Part shown: positions 56,506 through 64,000 of the stretch, one piece after another | How the letters are laid out: each line of letters opens with the position of its first letter | Numbering within the stretch: position 1 is the first letter of the stretch | Assembly (NCBI RefSeq): GCF_000420305.1 | Contig: NZ_ATUR01000005.1 | Coordinates: 5,001 to 69,000, forward strand | Direction of reading: 5' to 3' | Source of the DNA: Novosphingopyxis baekryungensis DSM 16222 | Lineage (GTDB): Bacteria > Pseudomonadota > Alphaproteobacteria > Sphingomonadales > Sphingomonadaceae | DNA: 64,000 nucleotides | Notes under the pieces: generated by a model | Told to the model about the DNA's origin: nothing | Databases searched by the model: none | The model's input: the letters and a program-made list of their open reading frames with translations, nothing else | Program-made: the position numbers and the translations under genes

Positions 56506-56952
56506 CTACACCCCGTCACGCTTGCGCAGTTCGTCGCGGATTTCCTTGAGCAGCTCCACCTCGCTCGGCCCCGGTGCAGCCGTGGTTTTGTCCTTCTCCT
56601 CGAACTCGGCCATCACTTTATTGGCAGCGCGAATGATCAGGAAAATAATGAACGCCAAAATTACAAAATTGATCACCACCGTGAGAAACTGGCCATAGCC
56701 CAGCAAGGCCACGCCGGCGTCCTTCAGCTCGGCATAATTGGTCATCGATCCGGCATAGCCTTCGGGCACCGGACCGAGCCGCAGGAAATAGCTGGAAAAA
56801 TCCAGGCCGCCGAAAATCGCGCCGACCACCGGCATGATGACATCTTCCGTCAGCGAGGTGGTGATCTTGCCGAAAGCCGCGCCGATGATGACGGCGACGG
56901 CCAGATCCAGCACGTTCCCGCGCAGGATGAATTTCTTGAACTCTGCGAACAT
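56506..56952 (-). CDS. mscL: large-conductance mechanosensitive channel MscL
   Basis: A 148-residue homopentameric channel that opens on membrane tension to release solutes in hypoosmotic shock. The N-terminal amphipathic helix and TM1 (FKKFILRGNVLDLAVAVIIGAAFG, about 5-28), the VIMPVVGAI segment, TM2 (about 90-112) and a charged C-terminal bundle (about 118-148) are as expected. It is divergent from lemA and lies upstream of ssrA in the same direction. Confidence 0.95.
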   Translation of the reverse strand: MFAEFKKFILRGNVLDLAVAVIIGAAFGKITTSLTEDVIMPVVGAIFGGLDFSSYFLRLGPVPEGYAGSMTNYAELKDAGVALLGYGQFLTVVINFVILAFIIFLIIRAANKVMAEFEEKDKTTAAPGPSEVELLKEIRDELRKRDGV

Positions 56953-57097
56953 CAGCGGCTCCCTGCTTTTTGTCGTTGGGCGTTCGATATTGGCCCATAT
57001 TCATGACCGCGCATCGGCGGCTTGTCGATTGCCGGTGGCGACATGGTGGTCTGATCGGTTAGATGGCGCAAACGCACAAGACCGAAAGGACGATCCC

Positions 57098-57691
57098 ATG
57101 CGCCCTGTATTGCCCAAATTGCTCATCGCCGCGCTGGCGGCCAGCCTGCTTTCCGCCTGCGGCATCAACAGCGTGCCGACGGCGGAAGAAAACGCCAAGG
57201 CACGCTGGGCCGATGTCGAGGCCGCCTATCAGCGCCGCGCCGATCTGATCCCGAATCTCGCCAATACCGCCGAGCGCTTTGCCGAGCAGGAGCGCACCGT
57301 GCTGACCGAAGTGACCGAAGCGCGCGCGCGGGCCACATCGGTCCAGGTGAATGCGGACGATCTGAGCGATCCGGAAAAGATGCAGCAGTTCGGCGCGGCA
57401 CAGGGCCAGCTCGGCCAGTCGCTCGGCCGCCTGCTCGCCAGTTTCGAAGCCTATCCGGATCTCAAGTCAAACCAGAATTTCCTGGCGCTGCAGAACGAGC
57501 TGGAACGCACCGAAAACCGCATCAACATCGCCCGGCGCGATTATAATCAGGCGGTGCAGGACTATAACACCACCATCCGCACCTTCCCGGACATCATCGG
57601 TGCCAAGATCGTGCATGGTGCAGAGCCGCTGGTGCCGTTCGAAGCCGATGCCGGCGCTGAGGACGCACCGGAAGTGTTCGGCAAGAGCTGA
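57098..57691 (+). CDS. LemA family lipoprotein
   Basis: A 197-residue lipoprotein with lipobox LLSAC (Cys at about 20) and the LemA alpha-helical domain: WADVEAAYQRRADLIPNLANT (about 37-57), LERTENRINIARRDYNQAVQDYN (about 138-160) and FPDIIGAKIV near the end. LemA proteins have unknown functions and are usually encoded with TPM-domain genes. AAAGGA precedes the ATG at 57098. Its TGA overlaps the next ATG (TGATG). Confidence 0.92.
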   Translation: MRPVLPKLLIAALAASLLSACGINSVPTAEENAKARWADVEAAYQRRADLIPNLANTAERFAEQERTVLTEVTEARARATSVQVNADDLSDPEKMQQFGAAQGQLGQSLGRLLASFEAYPDLKSNQNFLALQNELERTENRINIARRDYNQAVQDYNTTIRTFPDIIGAKIVHGAEPLVPFEADAGAEDAPEVFGKS

Positions 57692-58599
57692 TGGCCCCAT
57701 TGACCGCCACGACCGGCCCGGAACGAGGTCCCGACGCGCTGACAGCCAGGCTTGCCGGACGATGCGCAGCCGCCCTTCGCCTGTTCGGCCTGCTGGCGCT
57801 CATGATCGCAGCGTTTGCCGCCCCTGCGGCGGCGCAGGACTTCCCCGCGTTGACGGGCCGCGTGGTCGATCAGGCCGATATCCTGTCCGAAAGCGACGAG
57901 GTGTCGCTGACGCAGGAACTGGCGATGCTGGAACAGCGCACCGGACGGCAGCTCGTGGTGGCCACCGTGCCCAGTCTGCAGGGCTATCCGATCGAGGATT
58001 TCGGTTATCAGCTCGGCCGCAACTGGGGCATCGGTGCCGAAGACAAGGATGACGGCGTCCTCCTGCTGGTGGCACCGGAAGAACGGCAAGTCAGCATCGA
58101 AGTCGGCTACGGGCTGGAGCCGGTGCTGACCGACACGCTGTCCAAGACCATCATCGAAGGCGCGATCATTCCCAAATTCCGCGAGGGCGACTATCCGGCA
58201 GGCATTCAGGCCGGTGTGGCCGGCATCGTAAGCCAACTGGAACTACCGCCCGAAGAGGCCCGCGCGCGCGTGGCCGCTGCCGATGCGCAGGCGCGCCAAC
58301 GGCAAGAGGGTGGATTTCCCTGGGCCGGTCTTATCTGGCTGGGTTTCCTGGCGTTCATGTTCATCGGCCCGATGATTGCGGGCAGGCGCGGACGCCGATC
58401 GCGCTATCGCCGTGGTGGCGGGATGAGCGACGTGATCCTGTGGGGCGTGCTCAGCGGCATGGCCGGTAACGGGCGCAGCGGCGGCAGCGGCTTCGGCAGC
58501 GGCAGTGGCGGCGGCGGCTTTGGCGGTGGCGGCGGCTTTGGCGGGTTCTCCGGCGGCGGCGGCAGCTTCGGTGGCGGCGGCGCATCGGGGGGCTGGTGA
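57691..58599 (+). CDS. TPM-domain membrane protein (YgcG-like), Gly-rich tail
   Basis: A 302-residue protein: signal segment (about 31-49), TPM domain (about 55-190, beginning LTGRVVDQADILS; DDGVLLLVAPEERQVSIEVGYGLE), a membrane helix (about 210-230), an Arg-rich stretch and a long Gly/Ser tail (about 265-302) ending GASGGW. This architecture is typical of the family often paired with LemA. Enzymatic activity is not established for bacterial members. Confidence 0.9.
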   Translation: MAPLTATTGPERGPDALTARLAGRCAAALRLFGLLALMIAAFAAPAAAQDFPALTGRVVDQADILSESDEVSLTQELAMLEQRTGRQLVVATVPSLQGYPIEDFGYQLGRNWGIGAEDKDDGVLLLVAPEERQVSIEVGYGLEPVLTDTLSKTIIEGAIIPKFREGDYPAGIQAGVAGIVSQLELPPEEARARVAAADAQARQRQEGGFPWAGLIWLGFLAFMFIGPMIAGRRGRRSRYRRGGGMSDVILWGVLSGMAGNGRSGGSGFGSGSGGGGFGGGGGFGGFSGGGGSFGGGGASGGW

Positions 58600-58600
58600 C

Positions 58601-59284
58601 ATGCGCAAACCCGTCCGTCTGAGCGAGGAAGAACATCGCATGGTCAGCGCTGCGGTGGCGCGCGCGGAAGCGTCCAGCGATGGCGAAATCGTCACGATCG
58701 TCACCGATCTGTCCGATCATTATCAGGATATCGCCAGCCGCTGGGCCGCGGCCATGGCGCTGCTGTTCCTGATCGCACTGCCCATCACCCCCGGTTTCTG
58801 GCGCGATGCGATGGATCTGCTCAGCAGTGGCTGGTCCCAGGATTATTCCCCCGCCGCCTTCCTGACGGCGATCGCGGCGACGGCAGTGTTCATCTATTTC
58901 GTCGCGACCCTGATGCTGGAGAATATGTCGCTGCGCCTGGCGCTCACCCCCAAATCGGTGAAAGAAGACCGCGCCCGCGCCCGCGCCATCGATCTGTTCC
59001 GGGTCGGCACGGAAAGCCGGACCGATGGCAGAACCGGCATATTGATCTTCCTGTCGACCATGGAGCATCGCGCGGAAATCGTTGCCGACAGCGCGATTGC
59101 CGAGGTCGTCGCGCCGGAAGAATGGGCCGAGGCGATGGGCGCGATGATCGACGAAGTGAAACAGGGCCGCACCGGCGCAGGGATGATCGCCGCCGTCGAC
59201 CGCGTCGGGACCATCTTGGCCAAACATTTCCCTAAATCGGACGGCAACCCCAATGAATTGCCCGACCGCCTGATCGAACTGTAG
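58601..59284 (+). CDS. second TPM-domain membrane protein
   Basis: A 227-residue membrane protein with a short TPM-like N-terminal part (RLSEEEHRMVSAAVARAEASSDGEIVTIV), two TM helices (about 46-62 and 85-105) and the C-terminal TPM continuation GILIFLSTMEHRAEIVADSAI. The TPM domain is split by the membrane segments, as in the second protein of LemA-TPM-TPM operons. It starts one base after the preceding stop and ends 6 bases before the NUDIX gene. Confidence 0.85.
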   Translation: MRKPVRLSEEEHRMVSAAVARAEASSDGEIVTIVTDLSDHYQDIASRWAAAMALLFLIALPITPGFWRDAMDLLSSGWSQDYSPAAFLTAIAATAVFIYFVATLMLENMSLRLALTPKSVKEDRARARAIDLFRVGTESRTDGRTGILIFLSTMEHRAEIVADSAIAEVVAPEEWAEAMGAMIDEVKQGRTGAGMIAAVDRVGTILAKHFPKSDGNPNELPDRLIEL

Positions 59285-59290
59285 GACGCG

Positions 59291-59827
59291 ATGGCCAGAA
59301 GCACCGAACCCACCGAGACCGTCTGGGAAGGCCAATATCTCGTCGCCAAAAAACGCGGCCGATGGGAATTCGTCGCGCGGCCAAGAAGCATCCGTGCGGC
59401 GGTGATCCTGGCCTTCGATGGCGACAAGGTCATTCTGGTCGAGCAATATCGCGAGCCGATGAGCCGCCCGTGCATCGAGCTGCCCGCCGGGCTGATCGGC
59501 GATGAAGACGGCGCGCAGGACGAAGACGATGCCGCCGCCGCCACGCGCGAGCTGGAGGAGGAAACCGGCTACCGCGCGGGCCGCATGGAATTCATGGGCG
59601 AATTCTATTCCTCGCCCGGCATGATGAGCGAAAGCTTCTCTCTGTTCCGCGCGCAGGATCTGGAGCGGGTCGGCGATGGCGGCGGCGTGGAGGGCGAGGA
59701 CATCACCGTTCACCGCGTATCGCTCGCCGACCTGCCAGCGTTCACCGATAGGATGCGTGCGCGCGGCATGGGCATTGATGTGCGGGTGATGGCGCTGCTG
59801 ATGTCCGGCTGGAACCTGCCGCGCTGA
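59291..59827 (+). CDS. NUDIX hydrolase, ADP-ribose pyrophosphatase-like
   Basis: A 178-residue NUDIX enzyme hydrolysing nucleoside diphosphate derivatives, probably ADP-sugars. The Nudix box REL-EETGY (RELEEETGY at about 77-85) is preceded by ELPAGLIG (about 57-64), as in ADP-ribose pyrophosphatases. Between the Gly and the Glu there is a short Asp/Glu-rich insertion compared with the strict box spacing. AGGA overlaps the end of the preceding gene, so it is cotranscribed with the TPM genes. Confidence 0.88.
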   Translation: MARSTEPTETVWEGQYLVAKKRGRWEFVARPRSIRAAVILAFDGDKVILVEQYREPMSRPCIELPAGLIGDEDGAQDEDDAAAATRELEEETGYRAGRMEFMGEFYSSPGMMSESFSLFRAQDLERVGDGGGVEGEDITVHRVSLADLPAFTDRMRARGMGIDVRVMALLMSGWNLPR

Positions 59828-59945
59828 TCCCATGCTGGCGATCGGCTGACCGTCATGTTCAGCCCGTCGACATATGCCGCCCGCCACTCTGCCTCCTATA
59901 TTCAGGACGACGGACCGCCCGGTCCCAAGGCAACAGGTGATCGAT

Positions 59946-60641
59946 ATGCGTGCAATCATGACAGCGACGGCTTTGGCCGTGGCCGCGACGGCGACGGGCT
60001 ACAGCCTCTTGTCGCCGGATCGGGCCGAGGCCCAGTCCAGCCGCACAGAGTCCAGCCGTGCAGCATCCAGCCGCGCAGACGCATGGAACATCGGCCCGAT
60101 CATCAAGGGCCGGAACTATTCGCAGGGCATGCCCCTGTATCTGACGCCGACCCGCAACGGCTCCGCGTTCGATTTCCCCTATCCCAGCGCGCGCGCTGGC
60201 CATGTGCATTATGTTACCCGCGATACCGCTTCGATGGCCGGAGCCCGCCAGATCGTGCTGCGCTATCGTATCGATGCTGCGCCCGGCACCCGCTTCGTAC
60301 CGCAGGAAGTTCCTGACCAGGCGGCCACATTATCGCTCTATTTTCAGCGGCGTGGCGACGATTGGAAAGCAAAGGGGGACCGGCAATATTATCGCTGGTA
60401 TTCACCCAGCGGCGCACTGGTCGATCTGTCGCCCGGCGTGCACCGGCTGGCCGTGGACCTGAGCGCCCCGTGGATTTCGGTACTCGGCCGGAATTCGGTC
60501 GATCAGCCCCGGGCCTTTCGCGACGCCTTGGCCAATGCCGAAACGGTGGGCTTCACCTTTGGCTCTGCCGGTGGGCGTGGCCATGGCGTGTTCGCCACCG
60601 CCCCGGCCCGCTTCACGGTGCTGGATTTTAGCGTCCGCTAG
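59946..60641 (+). CDS. secreted protein of unknown function with an SSRxx repeat linker
   Basis: A 231-residue exported protein with a signal segment (about 1-25). A linker of three five-residue repeats (SSRTE, SSRAA, SSRAD, about 31-45) follows, encoded by a 15-base minisatellite, and then a globular domain rich in beta strands with no family I recognise (HVHYVTRDTAS, YYRWYSPSGALVDLSPG). The ATG at 59946 starts the signal peptide. It overlaps the convergent UVR-motif gene by 4 bases at the stop codons. Confidence 0.75.
   Translation: MRAIMTATALAVAATATGYSLLSPDRAEAQSSRTESSRAASSRADAWNIGPIIKGRNYSQGMPLYLTPTRNGSAFDFPYPSARAGHVHYVTRDTASMAGARQIVLRYRIDAAPGTRFVPQEVPDQAATLSLYFQRRGDDWKAKGDRQYYRWYSPSGALVDLSPGVHRLAVDLSAPWISVLGRNSVDQPRAFRDALANAETVGFTFGSAGGRGHGVFATAPARFTVLDFSVR
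60034..60078 (+). repeat. 15-base minisatellite, three units
   Basis: Three near-identical 15-base units: AGTCCAGCCGCACAG (60034-60048), AGTCCAGCCGTGCAG (60049-60063) and CATCCAGCCGCGCAG (60064-60078). Each keeps the reading frame and encodes SSRxx-type repeats in the linker of the secreted protein at 59946-60641. Confidence 0.8.
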
Positions 60642-60931
60642 GATTTCGAAGCATCGCCGCGGCGTCTGCTATGGCCCTTGGTCATCAGGTCCGGCTTCTT
60701 CGGCGGCTTCCACCCTTTGGGCGGGGAGACGCTCTGGCGGCTGGTGCCAAGGCCCATCGCGCCGGGTTTCTGGCGGGTGATACCGCTGGTATCGGCCGCC
60801 GCGACATCGCCGCTTTCGGCCCCGCCGCGCAGCAGATTGATCCGGTCCCGCAGGCGGGCCGCCAGTTCGAAATCGTCATTGGCGGCGGCGCGCTGCATGT
60901 CTTCACGCAACTGTTCGATCATATCGGTCAT
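60638..60931 (-). CDS. small UVR (UvrB/UvrC) motif protein
   Basis: A 97-residue protein. A UVR-type helical motif lies at about 10-35 (MQRAAANDDFELAARLRDRINLLRG, consensus FExAAxLRDxI). The C-terminal half is disordered and basic, with KPPKKPDLMTKGHSRRRG. UVR motifs mediate contact with UvrA/UvrB or other partners; a free-standing small protein might be a ClpC-adaptor-like or McsA-like partner, which is speculation. ATG at 60931 is chosen (an earlier ATG at 60979 is possible). Confidence 0.7.
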   Translation of the reverse strand: MTDMIEQLREDMQRAAANDDFELAARLRDRINLLRGGAESGDVAAADTSGITRQKPGAMGLGTSRQSVSPPKGWKPPKKPDLMTKGHSRRRGDASKS

Positions 60932-60990
60932 AGGGGACCAACGCATTGCGCCGTCAGACGCTGCACTCCGCAGCGCCAAACCGCGCGCGA

Positions 60991-61269
60991 TCAGCGGAAA
61001 TTATCAGCGTATGCCTGTATTTTCAGCGTCTTGCTGGGCGTCGGCACCAGCGTATAGGCAATGCCATTCTTCTCGGCATAGGCCTTGGCCGCGTCGCAGC
61101 TGGGGAAGCGCAGCGTGAGCTGTTGCTTGGTATCGCCCGATCCGGCCCAGCCGGTCAGCGGGTCCGCGCGCTTGGCTTCCGCCGCCTCATATTCCAATAT
61201 CCAGCGATCGGTCAGCGCGCGGCCGGACTGCATGGCATGTTTGGGACGTTGATAGATGCGGGCGGTCAT
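60991..61269 (-). CDS. complex I accessory subunit of the NDUFS4 type
   Basis: A 92-residue protein matching the alphaproteobacterial and mitochondrial NADH:ubiquinone oxidoreductase 18-kDa (NDUFS4-like) subunit family. Marks are RIYQRPKHAMQSGRALTDRWILEYE and ADPLTGWAGSGDTKQQL and the closing IQAYADNFR. AAGGAA precedes the ATG at 61269. It helps assemble the peripheral arm of complex I. The main nuo operon is not in this window, so this gene is unlinked to it. Confidence 0.9.
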   Translation of the reverse strand: MTARIYQRPKHAMQSGRALTDRWILEYEAAEAKRADPLTGWAGSGDTKQQLTLRFPSCDAAKAYAEKNGIAYTLVPTPSKTLKIQAYADNFR

Positions 61270-61531
61270 GCCGATTTCCTTGCCCCCGCCGCCGCGTGAA
61301 ATCAAGATGGATCGTGGCGAGCCGCACCATGTTCCGCAATTGTTCTGGCAATATAGGATTTCGCTTGGCAGGCGGATGGGATGAACGCGTCGCCCTCCCC
61401 CCAATGCCGTCATCACCCCGAGCCAAGGGCAAAGGGGCAGTGCGCGCAACGCCGGCGCTTTTGCACGCGCAACAGGCACCCGGCACATTCCTGCTCTGGA
61501 CTGTGTGACCTGTGTGAACCTGGCGCTGCGA

Positions 61532-63973
61532 TCAGTGCCCTGTGCGCGCCTGCGCACGTTTGGTCTTCAGGCTGGCCGTCGCGTTCGCCGGATCGTCCGG
61601 CCAGTGATGGCGCGGATAGCGCCCGCGCATGTCCTTAGCGACATCGGCCCAGCTGCCGGTCCAGAAGGCAGGCAGATCGCGCGTGGTCTGCACCGGCCGT
61701 CCCGCCGGGCTGGTGAGCGACAGCACCAGCGGCACCGGCGGCCGCCCGACGGTTGGATGCACGGACAGGCCGTAAAAGGCCTGCACCCGCGCCTCCACCG
61801 TAGGGCCAGCCTCGGCGCTGTAATCGATCGCGTGCGTGGTGCCCGCCGGGGTGGTGAAGCGCGGCGGCGCGGCGGCGGCGATGCGCTGACCCTCGTCCCA
61901 GCCCAGCTGCGTTTCCAGCGCCTGGAACAGGGCGCCCGCGGGAATCGCATCGAAGCGCGTGATATCGATCAACAACGGCTCCAGCCACGCCCCCAGGCTG
62001 GCGAGCAACGCCGCATCGCCGAGCGCGTCCGATCCGGCAAAGGCCGCGCGGCGGCGTAGCGCGATGGCCGCCTCGCTCCATGGCAACAGCGCCAGCCCAT
62101 GCGTCTCGACCGCCGCCAGCAGCGCCGCACGCACCGCCTCGGCATCGGGCGCGTCGTCCTGTCCCTTGCGCAGCGCGATGGCCCCCAGCCGCTCCTCGCG
62201 CATGGCCGCAATCCGCTGCGCCCTGGCATCGTACCGCACGGTCCGGCGCGTCTCGATACGCCCGGCGAACAGCGCGCGCAGGGCGTCTTCGCCAATCGCC
62301 GCGGCGGACAAGATGCGCGCGCCGCCAGCAGCGCCCTGCACGTCCGCGACGGCCAGCCAGTCCTGCTGTGCCAGCGGCGAGGCTGGATCGAGCCGGAAGC
62401 CGCGCCCGCCCGCCGATATCCAATCCGCCCCGTCCGCACTGCGCCGTCTGGCCAGCCGGTCCGGAAAGGCCAGCGCCACCATCGCGCCGATCGACAGCGG
62501 CTTGCCCTGCCCAGTCTTCACCAAGGCGGCCCAACGTTTGGCGAGGCCACGCGCCGCCTCCGCCTTGCGGCCCCGGTCGCCGCGCCAGCGCTGCAGCCGC
62601 CCCTCCAGATCCTCCCCGCGCCCGCCAAGCCCGCGCTCCTGGCACAGCACCGCCACCTCCGCGCCTTCGCGCGCCTGCCCGTGCGCGCCGGCGATCACCA
62701 GCATATGCGCCAGATGCGGCGGCATTGGCAGCGCGCTGAGCGCCGTGCCATGCGAGGTGATGTGACCATGCTCGTCGATGGCATCCAGCGCCTGCAAGGT
62801 GGCCCGCGCCTGGTTGAGCGCGGCGGCGGACGGGGGATCGAGCCAGCGCAGCGCCGCCGGATCGGCCTCCCCCCATTGCGCGCAATCGAGCACCAGCGGC
62901 GCCAGATCGCTCTCCAATATCTCCGGCGGATCATAGGGGATCAGCCCGCCGGTCGCCGCCTCCTCCCAAAGCCGGTACGCCGTGCCCGGCCCCTGCCGCG
63001 CCGCGCGCCCCGCCCGCTGGATCGCCCCGGCGCGGCTCACCCGTTCGGTCACCAGCCGGGGCGTGCCCGCCGCCAGATCGAAGCGCGGACGCCGCGCCAG
63101 ACCGCTATCGACGACGATGCGCACGCCGTCGATGGTCAGGCTGGTTTCGGCAATGCTGGTGGCAAGGATGACCTTGCGATGCCTCTCCGGATCGGGCCGG
63201 ATGGCGGCGCGCTGATCGGCGGGGTCGAGCGATCCGTGCAATGGCAGGATGCGGATTGCCGGGGGCAGACGCTCGGCCAGGCGCTCGCCGGTGCGCTCGA
63301 TCTCTCCGACACCGGGCAGGAAGGCGAGCACATCGCCCTCCTGTTCGGACAGCGCCCGCTGGATCGCGCCGGCCATGTCATCCTCGATCCGCCGTTCGGC
63401 ACGGCGACCGAGATGGACATGCTCCAGCACATGGCTGCGCCCCGCGCTCTCGATCACCGGGCATCCGTGCATCAAGGCCGAGAAGCGCGCGCCATCAAGC
63501 GTGGCGGACATGGCGAGCAACCGCAGATCGGGCCGGAACGCGGCCTGCGCTTCCAGCGCCAGCGCCAGGCTGAAGTCGCTGTCCAGGCTGCGCTCATGCA
63601 CTTCGTCGAACAGCACGGCGGCAATGCCGGACAGCTCCGGATCGGCGATGATGCGGTTGCGGAAAATGCCTTCGGTCAGCACCAGAATGCGCGTTTTGGC
63701 CGATCGCCTGCTGTCCATGCGCGTGGCATAACCGATGCTCTGCCCCACCGGTTCACCCGCCAGCTCGGCCATGCGCTCGGCGGCGGCGCGGGCGGCCAGG
63801 CGGCGGGGGCTGAGCAGCCATATCTCGCCATCGCACCATGGTTCGCCAAGCAAGGCGGGCGCGGCCATCGTCGTCTTGCCCGCCCCCGGCGGTGCAACCA
63901 GAACGGCATGGGTGCCATCGCGCAGGGCCGCCCGCAGATCGGGCAGCACCGCCTCGATCGGCAGCGCGCTCAT
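61532..63973 (-). CDS. hrpB: ATP-dependent RNA helicase-like HrpB
   Basis: An 813-residue DExH-box helicase. Motif I APPGAGKTT (about 28-36), motif II DEVH (about 123-126), SATLDG as motif III and the C-terminal HrpB domain with ATSIAETSLTIDGVRIVVDSG and QRAGRAARQGPG are clear, followed by the helicase-associated winged-helix and HrpB C-terminal segments. HrpB is of the DEAH/RHA family, with poorly known physiological role. The start ATG at 63973 overlaps a possible upstream stop (ATGA). A 260-base gap separates it from the NDUFS4-like gene. Confidence 0.95.
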   Translation of the reverse strand: MSALPIEAVLPDLRAALRDGTHAVLVAPPGAGKTTMAAPALLGEPWCDGEIWLLSPRRLAARAAAERMAELAGEPVGQSIGYATRMDSRRSAKTRILVLTEGIFRNRIIADPELSGIAAVLFDEVHERSLDSDFSLALALEAQAAFRPDLRLLAMSATLDGARFSALMHGCPVIESAGRSHVLEHVHLGRRAERRIEDDMAGAIQRALSEQEGDVLAFLPGVGEIERTGERLAERLPPAIRILPLHGSLDPADQRAAIRPDPERHRKVILATSIAETSLTIDGVRIVVDSGLARRPRFDLAAGTPRLVTERVSRAGAIQRAGRAARQGPGTAYRLWEEAATGGLIPYDPPEILESDLAPLVLDCAQWGEADPAALRWLDPPSAAALNQARATLQALDAIDEHGHITSHGTALSALPMPPHLAHMLVIAGAHGQAREGAEVAVLCQERGLGGRGEDLEGRLQRWRGDRGRKAEAARGLAKRWAALVKTGQGKPLSIGAMVALAFPDRLARRRSADGADWISAGGRGFRLDPASPLAQQDWLAVADVQGAAGGARILSAAAIGEDALRALFAGRIETRRTVRYDARAQRIAAMREERLGAIALRKGQDDAPDAEAVRAALLAAVETHGLALLPWSEAAIALRRRAAFAGSDALGDAALLASLGAWLEPLLIDITRFDAIPAGALFQALETQLGWDEGQRIAAAAPPRFTTPAGTTHAIDYSAEAGPTVEARVQAFYGLSVHPTVGRPPVPLVLSLTSPAGRPVQTTRDLPAFWTGSWADVAKDMRGRYPRHHWPDDPANATASLKTKRAQARTGH

Positions 63974-64000
63974 GGCGCGGTCGGCGCGAGCCCCAGACGC
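63970..64000 (-). CDS. C-terminal fragment of an upstream gene (possible)
   Basis: On the minus strand the frame ending TGA at 63970 reads RLGLAPTAP before the stop, with the stop overlapping the hrpB start as ATGA. This is the arrangement expected of a translationally coupled upstream gene, but nine residues give no further support. Confidence 0.3.
   Translation of the reverse strand, partial: RLGLAPTAP

Overview
This 64 kb window is a stretch of ordinary, densely coded chromosome from a GC-rich alphaproteobacterium, most likely of the order Sphingomonadales. The evidence is the gene content and order (DUF4167-prmC-prfA-hisS; ppx-ppk1-hdaA-DUF2066-purM-purN; lptD-surA-pdxA-rsmA; an NDUFS4-type complex I subunit; the CckA hybrid kinase), a circularly permuted two-piece tmRNA with the tag ANDNEALALAA, and a LexA box of the alphaproteobacterial type GTTC-N7-GTTC in front of recA. 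I see no prophage, insertion sequence, CRISPR array, tRNA or rRNA.

Layout. 1-4.5 kb: two tandem exported DUF4139 proteins and an Asn/Asp-rich DUF4167 protein. 4.8-8.2 kb: translation genes prmC, prfA and hisS. 8.2-12 kb: an M61 peptidase, ppa and two small lipoproteins. 12-15.2 kb: sucC and etfBA, the latter behind a striking array of ACGTAA half-sites. 15.2-25 kb (minus strand): cobB, alaS, a VOC protein, recA with its SOS operator, cckA and an M13 peptidase. 25-31 kb: DUF2062, smpB, dapA, a lytic transglycosylase, greB, a 67-residue membrane protein and ppk2. 31-43 kb: aspS, rnd with an I78 inhibitor lipoprotein, ppx, ppk1, hdaA, DUF2066, purMN and DUF1275. 43-51.6 kb: a 47-residue DUF2256 zinc protein, ndk, holC, pepA, lptD, surA, pdxA and rsmA. 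51.6-55.2 kb: an arginine succinyltransferase pathway fragment (M20 hydrolase, astA, astB). 55-64 kb: two small membrane proteins, ssrA (tmRNA), mscL, lemA with two TPM-domain genes, a NUDIX hydrolase, a secreted protein with a 15-bp minisatellite, a UVR-motif protein, the NDUFS4-like subunit and hrpB.

How the genes work together. Ribosome rescue is represented twice (smpB at 25.5 kb, ssrA at 56.2 kb), with RF1 and its methylase PrmC near the left end. Polyphosphate turnover is complete in one neighbourhood (ppk2, ppx, ppk1). The outer-membrane pair lptD-surA lies beside pdxA-rsmA. Cell-cycle control is represented by cckA and hdaA. Catabolic electron flow is represented by etfBA and sucC.

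I did not find a clear new multigene system. The points most worth a second look are a probable ATA start codon for rsmA, the three-half-site operator before etfBA, a TonB-box-like motif inside one DUF4139 protein, the M20 hydrolase coupled to astAB, a sigma54-like promoter abutting a possibly leaderless small membrane gene, and tandem GGGCAACAG units just after the tmRNA tag.
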